Assembly: GCF_048323675.1 (NCBI RefSeq)
Contig: NZ_JBLWFK010000002.1
Location: 434,001 to 498,000 of the forward strand
Reading direction: 5' to 3'
Length of the DNA stretch: 64,000 bases
Origin: Mangrovimicrobium sp048323675
GTDB lineage: Bacteria > Pseudomonadota > Gammaproteobacteria > Pseudomonadales > Halieaceae
Shown here one piece after another: positions 53,998 to 63,325 of this stretch. Each line of letters begins with the position of its first letter. Position 1 is the stretch's first letter. The position numbers were made by a program, and so were the translations under genes. The notes under the pieces are model-generated. The model searched no databases and was not told where the DNA came from. It saw nothing but the letters and a program-made list of their open reading frames with translations.

Positions 53998-54906
53998 ATG
54001 CATCTGCTCATTACATTTTTACTTGCCGGCCCCTTTTGCCTTGCGACCTATTTGCTAGTGAAGTCGCAGACAGACCGGCAAGCTCGGTTCAAAAATCCTT
54101 TGACTAAGTCACTCCGGCGGCCGCCAGGTGCCGAACTTGGGCGAAAGTTGGGTAACGCTCAGTTTGAAGCCGGATTTGATGCATTCAGCGTAATCTTGCC
54201 TTGCCTAATCCCTGGAATTATCTACACCGTGTTTCAAGGTAGAGGTCATGTTGTATTTCAATCAACCATGGTTGGCCTGTCAGCAATCGTGGCGTGTGCC
54301 TTGTGGTTTCAAGGTGCCAAGAAATTTCGCAAGCGATTCGAGGAGATCAGGACGCTCCGGTTGGGATACGAATGCGAATTGGCCGTTGGACAGGAGCTCG
54401 ATCTCTTGATGTTGAGAGGCTACCGGGTCTTCCATGACCTACAAGCTGAAAATTTCAATATCGACCATGTGGTGGTAGGGCGCTCTGGCATTTATGCGGT
54501 TGAGACGAAAGGCCGCTCAAAGCTCACACCTACGGGTGAAAATTCAACTGCCGAATTTCGCGTGACCTATCAATCGGGTCAGCTGCGGTTCCCGGGTTAC
54601 ACGGATAAGACCACCGTTCCACAGGCGGCACGACAGGCACAGTGGCTCTCAACCTGGCTTTCGTCAGCGACCGGGCTCAATTTGAAGGCGATACCTCTGG
54701 TCGTGCTGCCAGGCTGGTATATCGAACTGAAGGATCGCCCAACGGTACCAGTGATAGCCTCAGGCTATATCGATGGCTTTTTCAGTCGTCGCTATGAGCC
54801 TCTGTTGGACGACGAGCAACTAACTCGAGTGATCCATCAACTGGACGCTAAAGTTCGTGACCTGAAACCAGGTGAGGTGGTTCGACCGAAACCCGAGCCG
54901 GGCTAG
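53998..54906 (+). CDS. membrane-anchored NERD-domain nuclease-like protein
   Basis: 302 residues. The N-terminal helix (about 2-22) and a hydrophobic pair at about 65-108 anchor it in the membrane. The NERD domain follows: YECELAVGQELDLLMLRGY, then NIDHVVVGRSGIYAVETKGR, with the nuclease-type residues D156, E169 and K171. NERD resembles PD-(D/E)xK and Holliday-junction nuclease folds, and occurs in plasmid and defence proteins. The C-terminal 90 residues (ATGLNLKAIPLVVLPGWYIE, IASGYIDGFFSRRYEPLL) are a conserved extension. A decayed duplicate lies at 59,060-59,934. Confidence 0.85.
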   Translation: MHLLITFLLAGPFCLATYLLVKSQTDRQARFKNPLTKSLRRPPGAELGRKLGNAQFEAGFDAFSVILPCLIPGIIYTVFQGRGHVVFQSTMVGLSAIVACALWFQGAKKFRKRFEEIRTLRLGYECELAVGQELDLLMLRGYRVFHDLQAENFNIDHVVVGRSGIYAVETKGRSKLTPTGENSTAEFRVTYQSGQLRFPGYTDKTTVPQAARQAQWLSTWLSSATGLNLKAIPLVVLPGWYIELKDRPTVPVIASGYIDGFFSRRYEPLLDDEQLTRVIHQLDAKVRDLKPGEVVRPKPEPG

Positions 54907-55026
54907 TAAGGCTAGTGCTCGTATCGGTGTTGCTGTTACCGAATGACGTCATTAGTTGTTTGAATTGGGCTACCTTGGATTCAGTTGGTACTACGCAACT
55001 ATAGGCTAGGAAGGGAGATAAGAGAG

Positions 55027-55218
55027 ATGAATAATGTTGATTCGCTGATGGCAGGGCCGGTTGGGGTGATGATTGGCTTCTTCCTACTCATTTGGGCCAT
55101 CTTGATGTTTTTCTCGCCCTTTTTTTGGTACGGAACGAACCGACGGACCAAAGAAATCAGCCAGAAAATGGATAAGCTGATTGAGCTTGCAAAGGACAAA
55201 AACACGAACGCATCATAG
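55027..55218 (+). CDS. small single-pass membrane protein (63 aa)
   Basis: One strong helix (GVMIGFFLLIWAILMFFSPF, about 10-30) followed by a polar, lysine-rich tail (RTKEISQKMDKLIELAKDK) that may form a short coiled coil. The ATG at 55027 has purine-rich AAGGGAG upstream. It lies 120 bases after the NERD gene in the same direction; the pair may be functionally linked. Confidence 0.65.
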   Translation: MNNVDSLMAGPVGVMIGFFLLIWAILMFFSPFFWYGTNRRTKEISQKMDKLIELAKDKNTNAS

Positions 55219-55267
55219 GCGGGATCATCAGAGCTGATCGAATTTATGTTCACCTGCTAGGTGCTGC

Positions 55268-55693
55268 ATGAGAACTATCTACCTCGTCTCCTGTGTCTCA
55301 AAGAAGCGAACAGAACCAGCTGCTGCCAGAGATCTATATATTTCCAACTGGTTTATTAAAGCCAAGCGGTATGTAGAACAGTTCGAGCAGGACTGGTTCA
55401 TCTTGTCTGCGCTGTATGGCTTGATCGGCTCTGATGAAGTTATTCAGCCTTACAACAAAACGCTCAATAACATGCCCATAGCTGATCGGCGAGCCTGGTC
55501 AGAGAAAGTGATCCGGCAAGTTCAAGAGGTGAGCTATGAAGTGGATCAGATAGTCATCTTGGCTGGCGAGAGGTACCGAGAGTTCATTGTAGAAGTGTTG
55601 GTTGATGCGGGTATATCCGTTGCTATTCCGATGAGGGGTCTTCGGTTAGGAGAGCAAATGCGTTGGCTGGATGAGCATACACCGAATCATTAG
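55268..55693 (+). CDS. DUF6884-like protein
   Basis: 141 residues. The opening MRTIYLVSCVSKKRTEPAAA and the core WFILSALYGLIGSDEVIQPY are the pattern I know as DUF6884 (YaaA/DUF328-like flavour), often found in mobile and defence regions. VILAGERYREFIVE and PMRGLRLGEQMRWL close the domain. No activity is established to my knowledge. The gene follows the small membrane protein by 49 bases. Confidence 0.8.
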   Translation: MRTIYLVSCVSKKRTEPAAARDLYISNWFIKAKRYVEQFEQDWFILSALYGLIGSDEVIQPYNKTLNNMPIADRRAWSEKVIRQVQEVSYEVDQIVILAGERYREFIVEVLVDAGISVAIPMRGLRLGEQMRWLDEHTPNH

Positions 55694-55839
55694 CTACGAA
55701 GATTGATTGCCCTGAACCACTTTGGTACGCAAGATCAACAAAGCGACTGCCGATGTCTGAACGATCGACGGATAGACAATCTGTTTATGTAGGATGTATT
55801 GTTCACCAATATCGAACATGGAATAGTGTGAAGAGAAAA

Positions 55840-56394
55840 ATGAAACTGGACGATGATAGACTGATTTATCTTGATCTCGAGTTTATTTCCAGAAAATATG
55901 AAGAAATATTTGAGACAGATCCCAATACGAGGTTTACCAAACAGCAAAGTGGAAAAGCGGAAATTGGCGCGCTTTTCGCGACTGCTGGCGTAAATACGCA
56001 GGAATCAAGATCATATAGTCTCACCTCTCGGCAAATGCTTCATAAGCTATGGGATGAGCTCAAAAAGAGATACGGGAAGCTGGAGAGCTTCGAAAATTAT
56101 CAAGGTACACAGATCGGATGGATTAAAGGTGATTTGACATTAGGTGAATGGTCAACGCGTGGTAGTGATGAGCCTGGATACGAATTTTATCAACTTATTC
56201 AGAATGACGAGCGAACAGCATTTCTAACCGAGCTAGGCTATTTCTCAGCTGGATTTGCTAACATATTTGGTGCATCTTCAGCATTAAAAGGAAATATTTC
56301 TATACCCGTTAAATGCCTGATAAGGGTTATGTGGCATGTAGAAGACGCAAGAAATTATGTAGCCTGCCCATACGTAATTATTGAAAATTCCTAG
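55840..56394 (+). CDS. hypothetical protein (about 184 aa)
   Basis: I take the ATG at 55840 because GAAGAG precedes it and the protein then starts with a strand-forming LDDDRLIYLDLEFISRKYEE; an ATG 29 codons upstream is possible. The pattern (short strand with LIYLD, then variable loops) recalls families such as DUF6414, but I cannot confirm this. No membrane helix or catalytic motif is evident. It is the last plus-strand gene of this stretch. Confidence 0.6.
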   Translation: MKLDDDRLIYLDLEFISRKYEEIFETDPNTRFTKQQSGKAEIGALFATAGVNTQESRSYSLTSRQMLHKLWDELKKRYGKLESFENYQGTQIGWIKGDLTLGEWSTRGSDEPGYEFYQLIQNDERTAFLTELGYFSAGFANIFGASSALKGNISIPVKCLIRVMWHVEDARNYVACPYVIIENS

Positions 56395-56469
56395 AATTGT
56401 TTCTTTCGAGACACAGAGTCATACTCATGGCCTATTCGAATGATAGGTACTCATTAGGGACCGGCTAGT

Positions 56470-56919
56470 TTATCGACAATTAATTTTGAGATCGGGATTT
56501 TCTGTAGCAATGAGTTCTATCCCAGGATAAATCAGCTCGGACATTGTTTTGAATTCTTCACTTGTTAATCCAGACAATGCTTCTTTTTTAAATATATCTA
56601 ATGCACTGCGTTCGACAAAATATTCTTTCAAGTAGTTACACATGTCCTGACTAATATCTTTCGCGGGACCCGAAATTTTAGTGACGACGTAAATTTTCCC
56701 ATTTTCCTCCGTGATCATGGAATCTCGTATCTCAAACTGTCGATACTTCTCGGGCCGTTTCCCTTTGATGTGTAATGTCGCCTCAAGAGCCATCGTTCTC
56801 ATTCTTAGAACTACCAGATCATATTTTGACGCGGGTGTATTCTTTAGGTCTTCAACTGTCAGAGAGATGGCGTTGTTTGAAAGTAGGATTAATATGAGTA
56901 TTGGTAGAATCTGTTTCAC
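56470..56919 (-). CDS. exported hypothetical protein (149 aa)
   Basis: Signal peptide MKQILPILILILLSNNAISL, then a mixed mature domain (VEDLKNTPASKYDLVVLRMR, ITEENGKIYVVTKISGPAKD) with two cysteines that may pair. Family not recognised. It converges on the preceding plus-strand gene. Confidence 0.6.
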   Translation of the reverse strand: MKQILPILILILLSNNAISLTVEDLKNTPASKYDLVVLRMRTMALEATLHIKGKRPEKYRQFEIRDSMITEENGKIYVVTKISGPAKDISQDMCNYLKEYFVERSALDIFKKEALSGLTSEEFKTMSELIYPGIELIATENPDLKINCR

Positions 56920-57170
56920 TGCAGCCCCTATTTAAACTGGAATTCATTTCACTGTATTAGTCTAACCTAAAGAACTTCGTGACCGGTAGCATTGAAACTG
57001 CTCACTCATTGTCCTTTGGAATTCAGAAGATAATACCAACGAAAATATCTCAAATCAGTTTGTGTTTCTCTAAATATGATGGGGATGATTAACGCGCTAG
57101 AGAAGCATACTTAGTGATCACGTAAACTATTTGTATTGTGTAGTTACTGTCGCTCGAACCAGGCGCTAGA

Positions 57171-58448
57171 TCAATACACCACGACTTCGGTTGCTTTAAA
57201 AATGTACTCGGTGAATTTTGTGCGTATTGGTAAAGCAACGTTACTTGTCGCTGTTACATTGTAGGTGCCACTCGGCGACCAATAACCGCCGGATGCTGCA
57301 TCTAGTGTTGCAATGGCATTGCCACGATTGAACAATACTCCAGTGAATTTCAACTTATCGATAGCTCTATTGCCATTATAGTGAACGGTGAACCTCCACT
57401 GATTCGGCGAAATCTGATCAATTTTTTTCACTGTCAGTAGGTCGTTCACGGCCTCGAGCGTCTCTATTTTTCGTTGCTGGCGCATTTCCTCAATTTTCGC
57501 TGCTTGGTGCTGGTTAAATGATTCAAGGGTTGTTAGAAGGGCCGCAGCAGTGCCGGATCCATCGCCCCCTTGACCACGTGGCGCCTCTTTATACGTAAAT
57601 AGCGTATTATCATTTAAGATCCTTTCATGATCTGGGTTGACTTGGCCAGGCATATAGTATGCCTCGACTAATGATGCAGTCTCTATGGATTGTGCAGTTC
57701 GTTCAGAGTAGACGGGATGATCTACGAATGTCTCGTTGTGATCACCATACTCCTCGTAGAACCGTTGCCATATACGAGAAGCCCCGTAAGGATCATATCC
57801 AGCGAGCGAGGCATACAGTGTGCCAATTTTGTCGGCTTCTTTTTCATCTTCGTGTGTATATGCTGATTGAAACGAAGATCTGGAGGCTGAGTCTGAACCT
57901 GTTAGCGACGCAAACGTAAGGTGGGCCTGTCTCTCTCCAATGTGGTTAGCAGATACATGTGCGAGCTCGTGACCGATTACGGCAGCGAGTTCAGCGTCGT
58001 CATCGAGTTCCTTTTCTAGCTGTTGGTACACGACTACGTAAGTACCGCCCGTTACGTACGCGTTGAACTGGTCTCCCGGAATAAACAAAACGTGCCACTC
58101 TTCATCTTTCAGGTGGCTTACAGAATGTATATCGTTAAAGACTCGTTCTAGGCGCGCGTACGCTCGCGAATCCAGGGTTTCGTTGTACCTGATCCCCTCA
58201 GCATTCGCGGCGTCAATCAACTTTTCAATGCGAGCATTACCCTCCGAAATTTGCGACTGTCGATCCTTCGATAGTGTTCTCTTGCCTGTGATTTTGTCAG
58301 TTTCTGTGAGAGCATCGGTCGCTTGGTACAAGGCCTTATCGATGCTTTTCATTGTCTCACAACCCTGTAAGAGCACTATTGCTGCAGTGATAGCAAGAAA
58401 TTTCTGGATGCCTAGCCTCTGAAAAAACAGCCAGTTTGTGATCAACAT
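57171..58448 (-). CDS. M48-family metalloprotease lipoprotein
   Basis: 425 residues from the ATG at 58448; a start 12 codons upstream is possible. Predicted lipoprotein with lipobox LLQGC (C30). The zinc site is HELAH (H160, E161, H164) in AAVIGHELAHVSANH, with the third ligand E204 in EKEADKIG. The preceding FNAYVTGGTYVVVY matches the LoiP/YcaL/BepA-type active-site strand. A C-terminal domain of about 100 residues may bind substrate. Such proteases maintain outer-membrane proteins. It is AT-richer than the backbone and lies inside the island. Confidence 0.88.
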   Translation of the reverse strand: MLITNWLFFQRLGIQKFLAITAAIVLLQGCETMKSIDKALYQATDALTETDKITGKRTLSKDRQSQISEGNARIEKLIDAANAEGIRYNETLDSRAYARLERVFNDIHSVSHLKDEEWHVLFIPGDQFNAYVTGGTYVVVYQQLEKELDDDAELAAVIGHELAHVSANHIGERQAHLTFASLTGSDSASRSSFQSAYTHEDEKEADKIGTLYASLAGYDPYGASRIWQRFYEEYGDHNETFVDHPVYSERTAQSIETASLVEAYYMPGQVNPDHERILNDNTLFTYKEAPRGQGGDGSGTAAALLTTLESFNQHQAAKIEEMRQQRKIETLEAVNDLLTVKKIDQISPNQWRFTVHYNGNRAIDKLKFTGVLFNRGNAIATLDAASGGYWSPSGTYNVTATSNVALPIRTKFTEYIFKATEVVVY

Positions 58449-59059
58449 GCTATTTACTTTTCCTAATGGACTACCATAGATCAATAATGAATGACCTATG
58501 CGTATTAAATTGGGAGTTAGTTGTCTAACCGTGATAACGGTCCATGTTATCTATCGATTTGATTAGGTAGCAAGCAACGACTCTAGATAGTTTGAAACGA
58601 TTCACAATGTTAGGGTCTATTGGACTTCAGTGGCTAAAAAGCGAGCAGGTTTGCTGTGTCAATGTCGCGCTATCCCGATTAAATTGATCAACAAACGGAC
58701 AATTATCATAATCCGGAACAGGTCACATGTTACTAGGGGGCTGGGGTTTACATTCTTATTGTTCGATGACTCATCACCAGTTTTTCATGCGCATATTTCA
58801 AACTTAGCTATCGCGAGCTACTAGTGGGTTTGTGAGCTGAAACAATATGCGGAAAAATGGTTAGCGACATTCAAAAGTAGTATGTGCACATGTTTCCTCG
58901 ATTTTTCTTGTACCTTCATCTCTTCTAACCTAGGAGGCATGGTATAAACCAAATGTTTGGCGATCATATTCTGAGCGATTTTTTAAAGGGAGCGATGTAA
59001 TTTGAGTATTGCGGAGTCAGCTATAGTTGACTCTCAAATTCTCTGTAAACGGATGTATT
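58449..59059. other. intergenic DNA upstream of NERD pseudogene
   Basis: 611 AT-rich bases without a believable gene; a 64-codon frame at 58,630 has no protein-like features. The last 40 bases resemble the DNA directly upstream of the intact NERD gene, for example the shared CTATAGT and ACGGATGT, so the duplication starts before the coding part. Confidence 0.45.
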
Positions 59060-59934
59060 CTGCATCGTCTCATACCCATTGTATTGGCAACGCCACTCGC
59101 TTTGGCTATCTAGTTTTAAGCCAAATCGAAAAATATTCGACTAGCCCGCTCCAATAATCTGCCAGTACGAATTACTTCGTCAATCTCTTGCTTCAGGACT
59201 GGATAGGAAATTTGAAAACTCCAAATTTGACGTGGGCTTCGAAACAAAAGGAATAGATTTTATGTGCTTCATCTCAATAATTTATTAGACCAATTTGCAG
59301 GGACGCGGCCTTATCGTATCCCAAGGACGCATGCTGTGCTCTACGATTGCGATTGCATTTTTTCATTTTGAATCAAGTTGCAAAAATTTTCGGTAACGCT
59401 TGAAGAAATTCGAGCCCCTGAGACTAGTTTACGAATGTTGAAAATCCGTCTTCAGGAATTCGATCTCTTAACGTTGAAAGGTATAACGTGACCTTCAGGC
59501 GGGCAACTAAATATAGAACATGTTGTAGTGGTACCTTCGGATGTTCATGCCGTTGAAACTTAGAGACAATCAAAACTGGTGCCAGAAAGAGACGGTCACG
59601 CTGTCAAGAATCGAGTAATTGATCGGTGGCAAGAAGACTACGCTTCCCTGGTTATGCAGGCGGCACTTTACTCGCCCAGGCTGAGAGGTAATCCCAGTGG
59701 CTATTGAAGTGGATCGGTTCCGCTACCGGTCTAACGCGCAAGATGAAACTTCTAGCTGTTTTGTATGGATTGTATGTATTCATCAAAGATTCCCCAGCTT
59801 CCCCTGCTATTACCTCAGGGTATATCAATGGACATTATAGTCGAAGATGCGAACAGATCTTGAGCCTTGTGGATATTAAGCGAGTTCTCCATCAATTTGA
59901 TGCCAGGAGCACAATCTCAAACCTTGTGAACTAG
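59060..59934 (+). pseudogene. decayed full-length duplicate of the NERD gene
   Basis: Translation aligns with the intact NERD protein from end to end. The start codon position is CTG (59060), within context ACGGATGT as in the intact copy. Aligned pieces include FDVGFETKG (intact FEAGFDAFS), QGRGLIVSQG (QGRGHVVFQS), QEFDLLTLKG (QELDLLMLRG), NIEHVVV (NIDHVVV), AVET-stop (AVETK), FPGYAGG (FPGYTDK), GSATGL (SSATGL) and ITSGYINGHYSRRCEQ (IASGYIDGFFSRRYEP). In-frame stops occur at 59111, 59117, 59286, 59394 and 59561, with at least one frameshift. The catalytic Asp is Glu and the catalytic Lys is a stop. Clearly inactive; only its last 76 codons remain open. Confidence 0.9.
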
Positions 59935-60399
59935 TACGGACCGAGCTAGAAACCGGCTAAAGATATAATAGCTGGAACGAATATTGGATTTTTAATATTG
60001 AACTATTGGCCGAAATTTTCGTGTTAAAGCAAAGTTGGCTACCTAACGTTTTAATTGGTCGCTTCTCAGGTTACCTGGATAGGGATAGACGAGATGATAG
60101 TCAACTAATCTTAGTAGAACACTAGCGGTTTAAGATTTCTCTATGAATGTAACGTGGGTCTTAAATATATGGGGTTTTAGCGCTACTATGGTAATAGCAC
60201 GCTTGAGACCTTTCAAAATGAAAGTAAATTGGGGGGGATACACTGGATGTCTCTCGATTTCATTGCAGAAATATGGATTAGGGCTACTAGAGGATTTAAG
60301 GAACAAGCTACCTCCATATTACTGGTTTTGGCGTATAGACTAGAAGTTTATTTTGAAGCTAATACCTATATTTAGACGAACATGAATTCTGGATTAGAC
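59935..60399. other. degenerate DNA after NERD pseudogene
   Basis: 465 AT-rich bases. A 66-codon frame at 60,143 lacks convincing protein character. Weak resemblance to DNA following the intact NERD gene (for example GGATAGGGATAGACGAGATG against AAGGGAGATAAGAGAGATG) suggests the duplication may have carried neighbours, now decayed. I could not align this with confidence. Confidence 0.35.
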
Positions 60400-60843
60400 A
60401 TGAAAAATATATTATTAGTTTGTATCTTTTTCACTATTGTGTCGTGTACAGAAAACGAGATGGATAAAGTGCCTATGTCTAATCTCGAAAAATATGGTGG
60501 AATTCATGAAGCAGATGTTAACACGTTAGTGGTAATGCGACGTGAATTATTGAATGAATTGGCGATTTTATTGAGTAAAGTGAAAAATGAAACGGATGCG
60601 AGAGGTGTTTTACCCGATATTCAAAGCTTGTCTCGGTACTCCACTATTTTAAAAGACCGAATCTCCGAAAATGAAATGCCAAATTTGATTCAAGAAAATA
60701 TTACGAAATCTGAAGCACTATTACTTAGAGAGAGTATACAGAGGGTTTCTGAAGAGATGGTCAGAATCGAATCGGATAAAAAGGCACAATTGATTATAGA
60801 AGCTGATGTGATGAAGATAGTCCAAATAGTATCGAATTCATGA
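60400..60843 (+). CDS. small lipoprotein (147 aa)
   Basis: Signal peptide with lipobox-like IVSC (MKNILLVCIFFTIVSCTENE), then a largely helical mature part (VNTLVVMRRELLNELAILLS, ALLLRESIQRVSEEMVRIE). I prefer the ATG at 60400 because the signal peptide starts there; another is six codons upstream. AT-rich, family not recognised. Confidence 0.6.
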   Translation: MKNILLVCIFFTIVSCTENEMDKVPMSNLEKYGGIHEADVNTLVVMRRELLNELAILLSKVKNETDARGVLPDIQSLSRYSTILKDRISENEMPNLIQENITKSEALLLRESIQRVSEEMVRIESDKKAQLIIEADVMKIVQIVSNS

Positions 60844-60885
60844 ATTACTATCTGATTGAGTATTGTATTTTTTGATAGCAAAATG

Positions 60886-62316
60886 TTAGCGAACATCATA
60901 TTGATTCAAAATTTGAATAGGATAAATTTTGTTTGGATCATCAGATCCAGCGGGTAGAGGTAAATTCTCAGGATCCCAAGTGCTAGGTGGATAACTTTCG
61001 ATATGTTTTGACCACAGATTATCTCCAGGCTTCACCAATCTGTTCTGTAAAAATAAATCCGAAATCATCCAAAGAGGAAGAATTTTTAATTGCTGACCAG
61101 GATAAATAGTTCCGTCTGCTATAATATCTGTGTTCGCGAACCAAATATATAGGTAAAGATTTCCTAATCCGTACTCTTCCTTAGCTATATTCCACAAGCT
61201 ATCTCCCGGTTTGACGAGTCTTTTAGTTTCATCTTTTGAGTATGATTTGATCGTTTCTATTTCCTGATTGAATGTATTCCAATAGAAAGGGAGTTCGGCT
61301 GTTTTCCAATAACTCAAATAGCTAATAGTTAAGTCAAATGATGAATCTGAAATCGAGAACTTCACGTTGTTTGGATCGACATACCAGTTTTCGTCTCCAT
61401 CCACTAATTCGGTAAATCGACCAAATTCTGAAATTCCACTGGAATAGCTAGCAGCTATGACATTTTGTCCAGCGGCTAGGTGAGCGTCGACCACTTTTAA
61501 CTGTTCCCGAAGTTGACCCTCAGGAGTTTTACCTGATAAGTCAATTTCATCTGATCGAAATAAGCGAATAACCCAATTTACAGGTGATAGTTCAAATTCG
61601 ATGAATATATTATTTATGATTGCACCCAACGTTGAATCAAGATCGATGAAGCCGAAGCAAACTCGATCTGAATAGTTTGTCTTTGTTTGAGGTTCATTAA
61701 ACTCGATAGATCCTAGGTCCGAAGCATTGTATTCTCTGGCGATAACACTTGGGGGAGTTGCATGTAGGCTGAGCGATACCGAATATCCCCCCTTTACCTT
61801 ACAATTTTGATAACTCCACTCACCCCCCCAGGGCCAGTCACCGCAGGCGTTGTCTTTGTAAACATACCCTCCCGAAAATGTAACCGTATCCGCGGTGACC
61901 TTAATCGGATGTTGATTAATTCTAAGACTGCTACACTTTCGAAAAGCTAACGACTGAATTTTTTCTCGAATTAATCTGCTAGTCTGGGCTCCATGCAATA
62001 CAATCTTGCGTCGTACAATTGCAAAATTTTGCCCTTGACATTGGTTGATGTCTGCAAATGGGCAGGCAAGTGAGGGTTCGGATTCGAATTCGTATCCGTA
62101 TTTAGCAATCTCTCCCAGGAATGCCAAGTCACTGGGGCTCGGTGTATCCAACACTTTAATGAGATTTTTTTGCGCTAAATCAGACTTAAACGGATTTTCA
62201 ACGAAGACTGGCGGGTATTCTTCGGAAAGGCATTTCAAAGGAATAATAAGAAATAATATGCATATATCCGCGCAAAATCGCGATATAGCCCAAATCCTCA
62301 ATTGCTTAGAGTTCAT
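60886..62316 (-). CDS. exported LysM-domain protein
   Basis: 476 residues with an N-terminal hydrophobic segment (ICILFLIIPLKCLS) and two C-terminal LysM modules: RLVKPGDSLWNIAKEEYGLG with YPGQQLKILP (about 366-415), and a second, altered unit starting RLVKPGDNLWSKHIESYPPS and ending ILNQYDVR. LysM modules bind peptidoglycan. The 350 residues before them are unknown; several cysteines (ACPFADINQCQGQ, CGDWPWGGEWSYQNC) suggest disulphides in the periplasm. The start overlaps the end of the upstream lipoprotein gene by 11 bases, so the two are probably one operon. Confidence 0.8.
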   Translation of the reverse strand: MNSKQLRIWAISRFCADICILFLIIPLKCLSEEYPPVFVENPFKSDLAQKNLIKVLDTPSPSDLAFLGEIAKYGYEFESEPSLACPFADINQCQGQNFAIVRRKIVLHGAQTSRLIREKIQSLAFRKCSSLRINQHPIKVTADTVTFSGGYVYKDNACGDWPWGGEWSYQNCKVKGGYSVSLSLHATPPSVIAREYNASDLGSIEFNEPQTKTNYSDRVCFGFIDLDSTLGAIINNIFIEFELSPVNWVIRLFRSDEIDLSGKTPEGQLREQLKVVDAHLAAGQNVIAASYSSGISEFGRFTELVDGDENWYVDPNNVKFSISDSSFDLTISYLSYWKTAELPFYWNTFNQEIETIKSYSKDETKRLVKPGDSLWNIAKEEYGLGNLYLYIWFANTDIIADGTIYPGQQLKILPLWMISDLFLQNRLVKPGDNLWSKHIESYPPSTWDPENLPLPAGSDDPNKIYPIQILNQYDVR

Positions 62317-63286
62317 CGCCAATAGCTGGTATAGAAAGGCAGCCGTTGGATGTTGCTAAGTAAATTTTATTTTCTAGTTTAGCCGCGTGTTGAATCCAAC
62401 CACCGTACTCCCGATTTAGATTATCCGACCCTTCTCCGGTAAACAAAATATAGGACGAATGACTGTCATCTTGAAATGAAGTAATTTCAAAGTCTGCTAC
62501 GTTGCCCAAACCTAAACTCGAAATTGAGGTACTACCAAGAAGTTTAGGAGGTAATACAATTCTCAGATTGGATAGCTCGGTAACTGACTCAGAATCTAAT
62601 TCCAGTTTTTGTGCGAGATCCTCAAATGCACTTAGTTCACACCATTCCTGGTGGTCACCACTATTTGAAAATTCGCCACTTTCGGCTAGAAAAAGATCGG
62701 AGCGATTGCATCTATCGAGTCTCTCTTCTATACCATATGCCGCGAGAATTTTTTGTTTTTCAATGCTCCTACTATTTTCCTGTTGAGCTTCGCTAAATAG
62801 CCTATTGATTGGTGCAACTATTCTCCAATGGCTATTTCTCAGTGGTAAGCAGCCATCAAAACCTTTGCAGGATTCCATACACTCTAAAATGCGGGCGTGG
62901 TCTGGACTCACTGACGATACATTGATTGCTAATTGTGATTTGGGAGGTTTGTATATCTGCTTGATTCGGAAAGTTGACAAAGAATCACAGGAAGGCGCTG
63001 GACCTACGGTGCAACCTAAGAATGCTACTTCACGACTATTGAGGCGAATGGTTTCAGAGAATTCTGAAGACTCTTGTCCTGTTGCTGTTGTTTTTGACCA
63101 GTGAACAAAACGATCGGTTCCTTCGTTGAAAAGGTAAGTAGATTTGGCACCTTCGCATTCACATTTCGATACCTCAGAACCGTATCGAATCTCAATTCGA
63201 TCAGGGTCGGTCGGTGAAAAATGAACCTTCGCGCAACCAGCTAAAAGAGATATGGTGAATGTACTAATGAAAAGTTGCTTTTTCAT
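62306..63286 (-). CDS. unknown lipoprotein, tandem paralog 1
   Basis: 326 residues from the ATG at 63286, predicted lipoprotein (MKKQLFISTFTISLLAGC, lipobox LAGC). The mature protein has many cysteines (CECEG, CTVGPAPSC, ECMESCKGFDGC, CNRSD, EWCELS, NGCLS), fitting a disulphide-rich envelope protein. The last 190 or so residues are nearly identical to those of the next gene upstream, while the N-terminal parts have diverged. Its stop overlaps the LysM gene start. No known family. Confidence 0.7.
   Translation of the reverse strand: MKKQLFISTFTISLLAGCAKVHFSPTDPDRIEIRYGSEVSKCECEGAKSTYLFNEGTDRFVHWSKTTATGQESSEFSETIRLNSREVAFLGCTVGPAPSCDSLSTFRIKQIYKPPKSQLAINVSSVSPDHARILECMESCKGFDGCLPLRNSHWRIVAPINRLFSEAQQENSRSIEKQKILAAYGIEERLDRCNRSDLFLAESGEFSNSGDHQEWCELSAFEDLAQKLELDSESVTELSNLRIVLPPKLLGSTSISSLGLGNVADFEITSFQDDSHSSYILFTGEGSDNLNREYGGWIQHAAKLENKIYLATSNGCLSIPAIGDEL
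62326..62900. repeat. near-identical direct repeat, copy 1
   Basis: About 575 bases that recur at 63337-63911, offset exactly 1011 bases, with only about seven differences by eye (for example TTTCTAG against TTTCAAG, and GTACTCCC against GTATTCGC). The repeat covers the C-terminal coding part of the paralogous lipoprotein genes and ends sharply at GCGGGCGTGG. Confidence 0.93.
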
Positions 63287-63325
63287 GACGTATCTCAATA
63301 GAGTAACGATCGATTTTATCGTTGT

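Noticed and set aside
57145..57165. CGCTCGAACCAGGCGC resembling a tRNA T-arm
   Set aside because: No acceptor stem, anticodon arm or CCA context around it; chance similarity.
58630..58824. 64-codon frame
   Set aside because: No ribosome site, no recognisable protein features, in a degenerate AT-rich stretch.
60143..60343. 66-codon frame
   Set aside because: Unconvincing composition, located in decayed DNA after the NERD pseudogene; might be a relic but not a gene.
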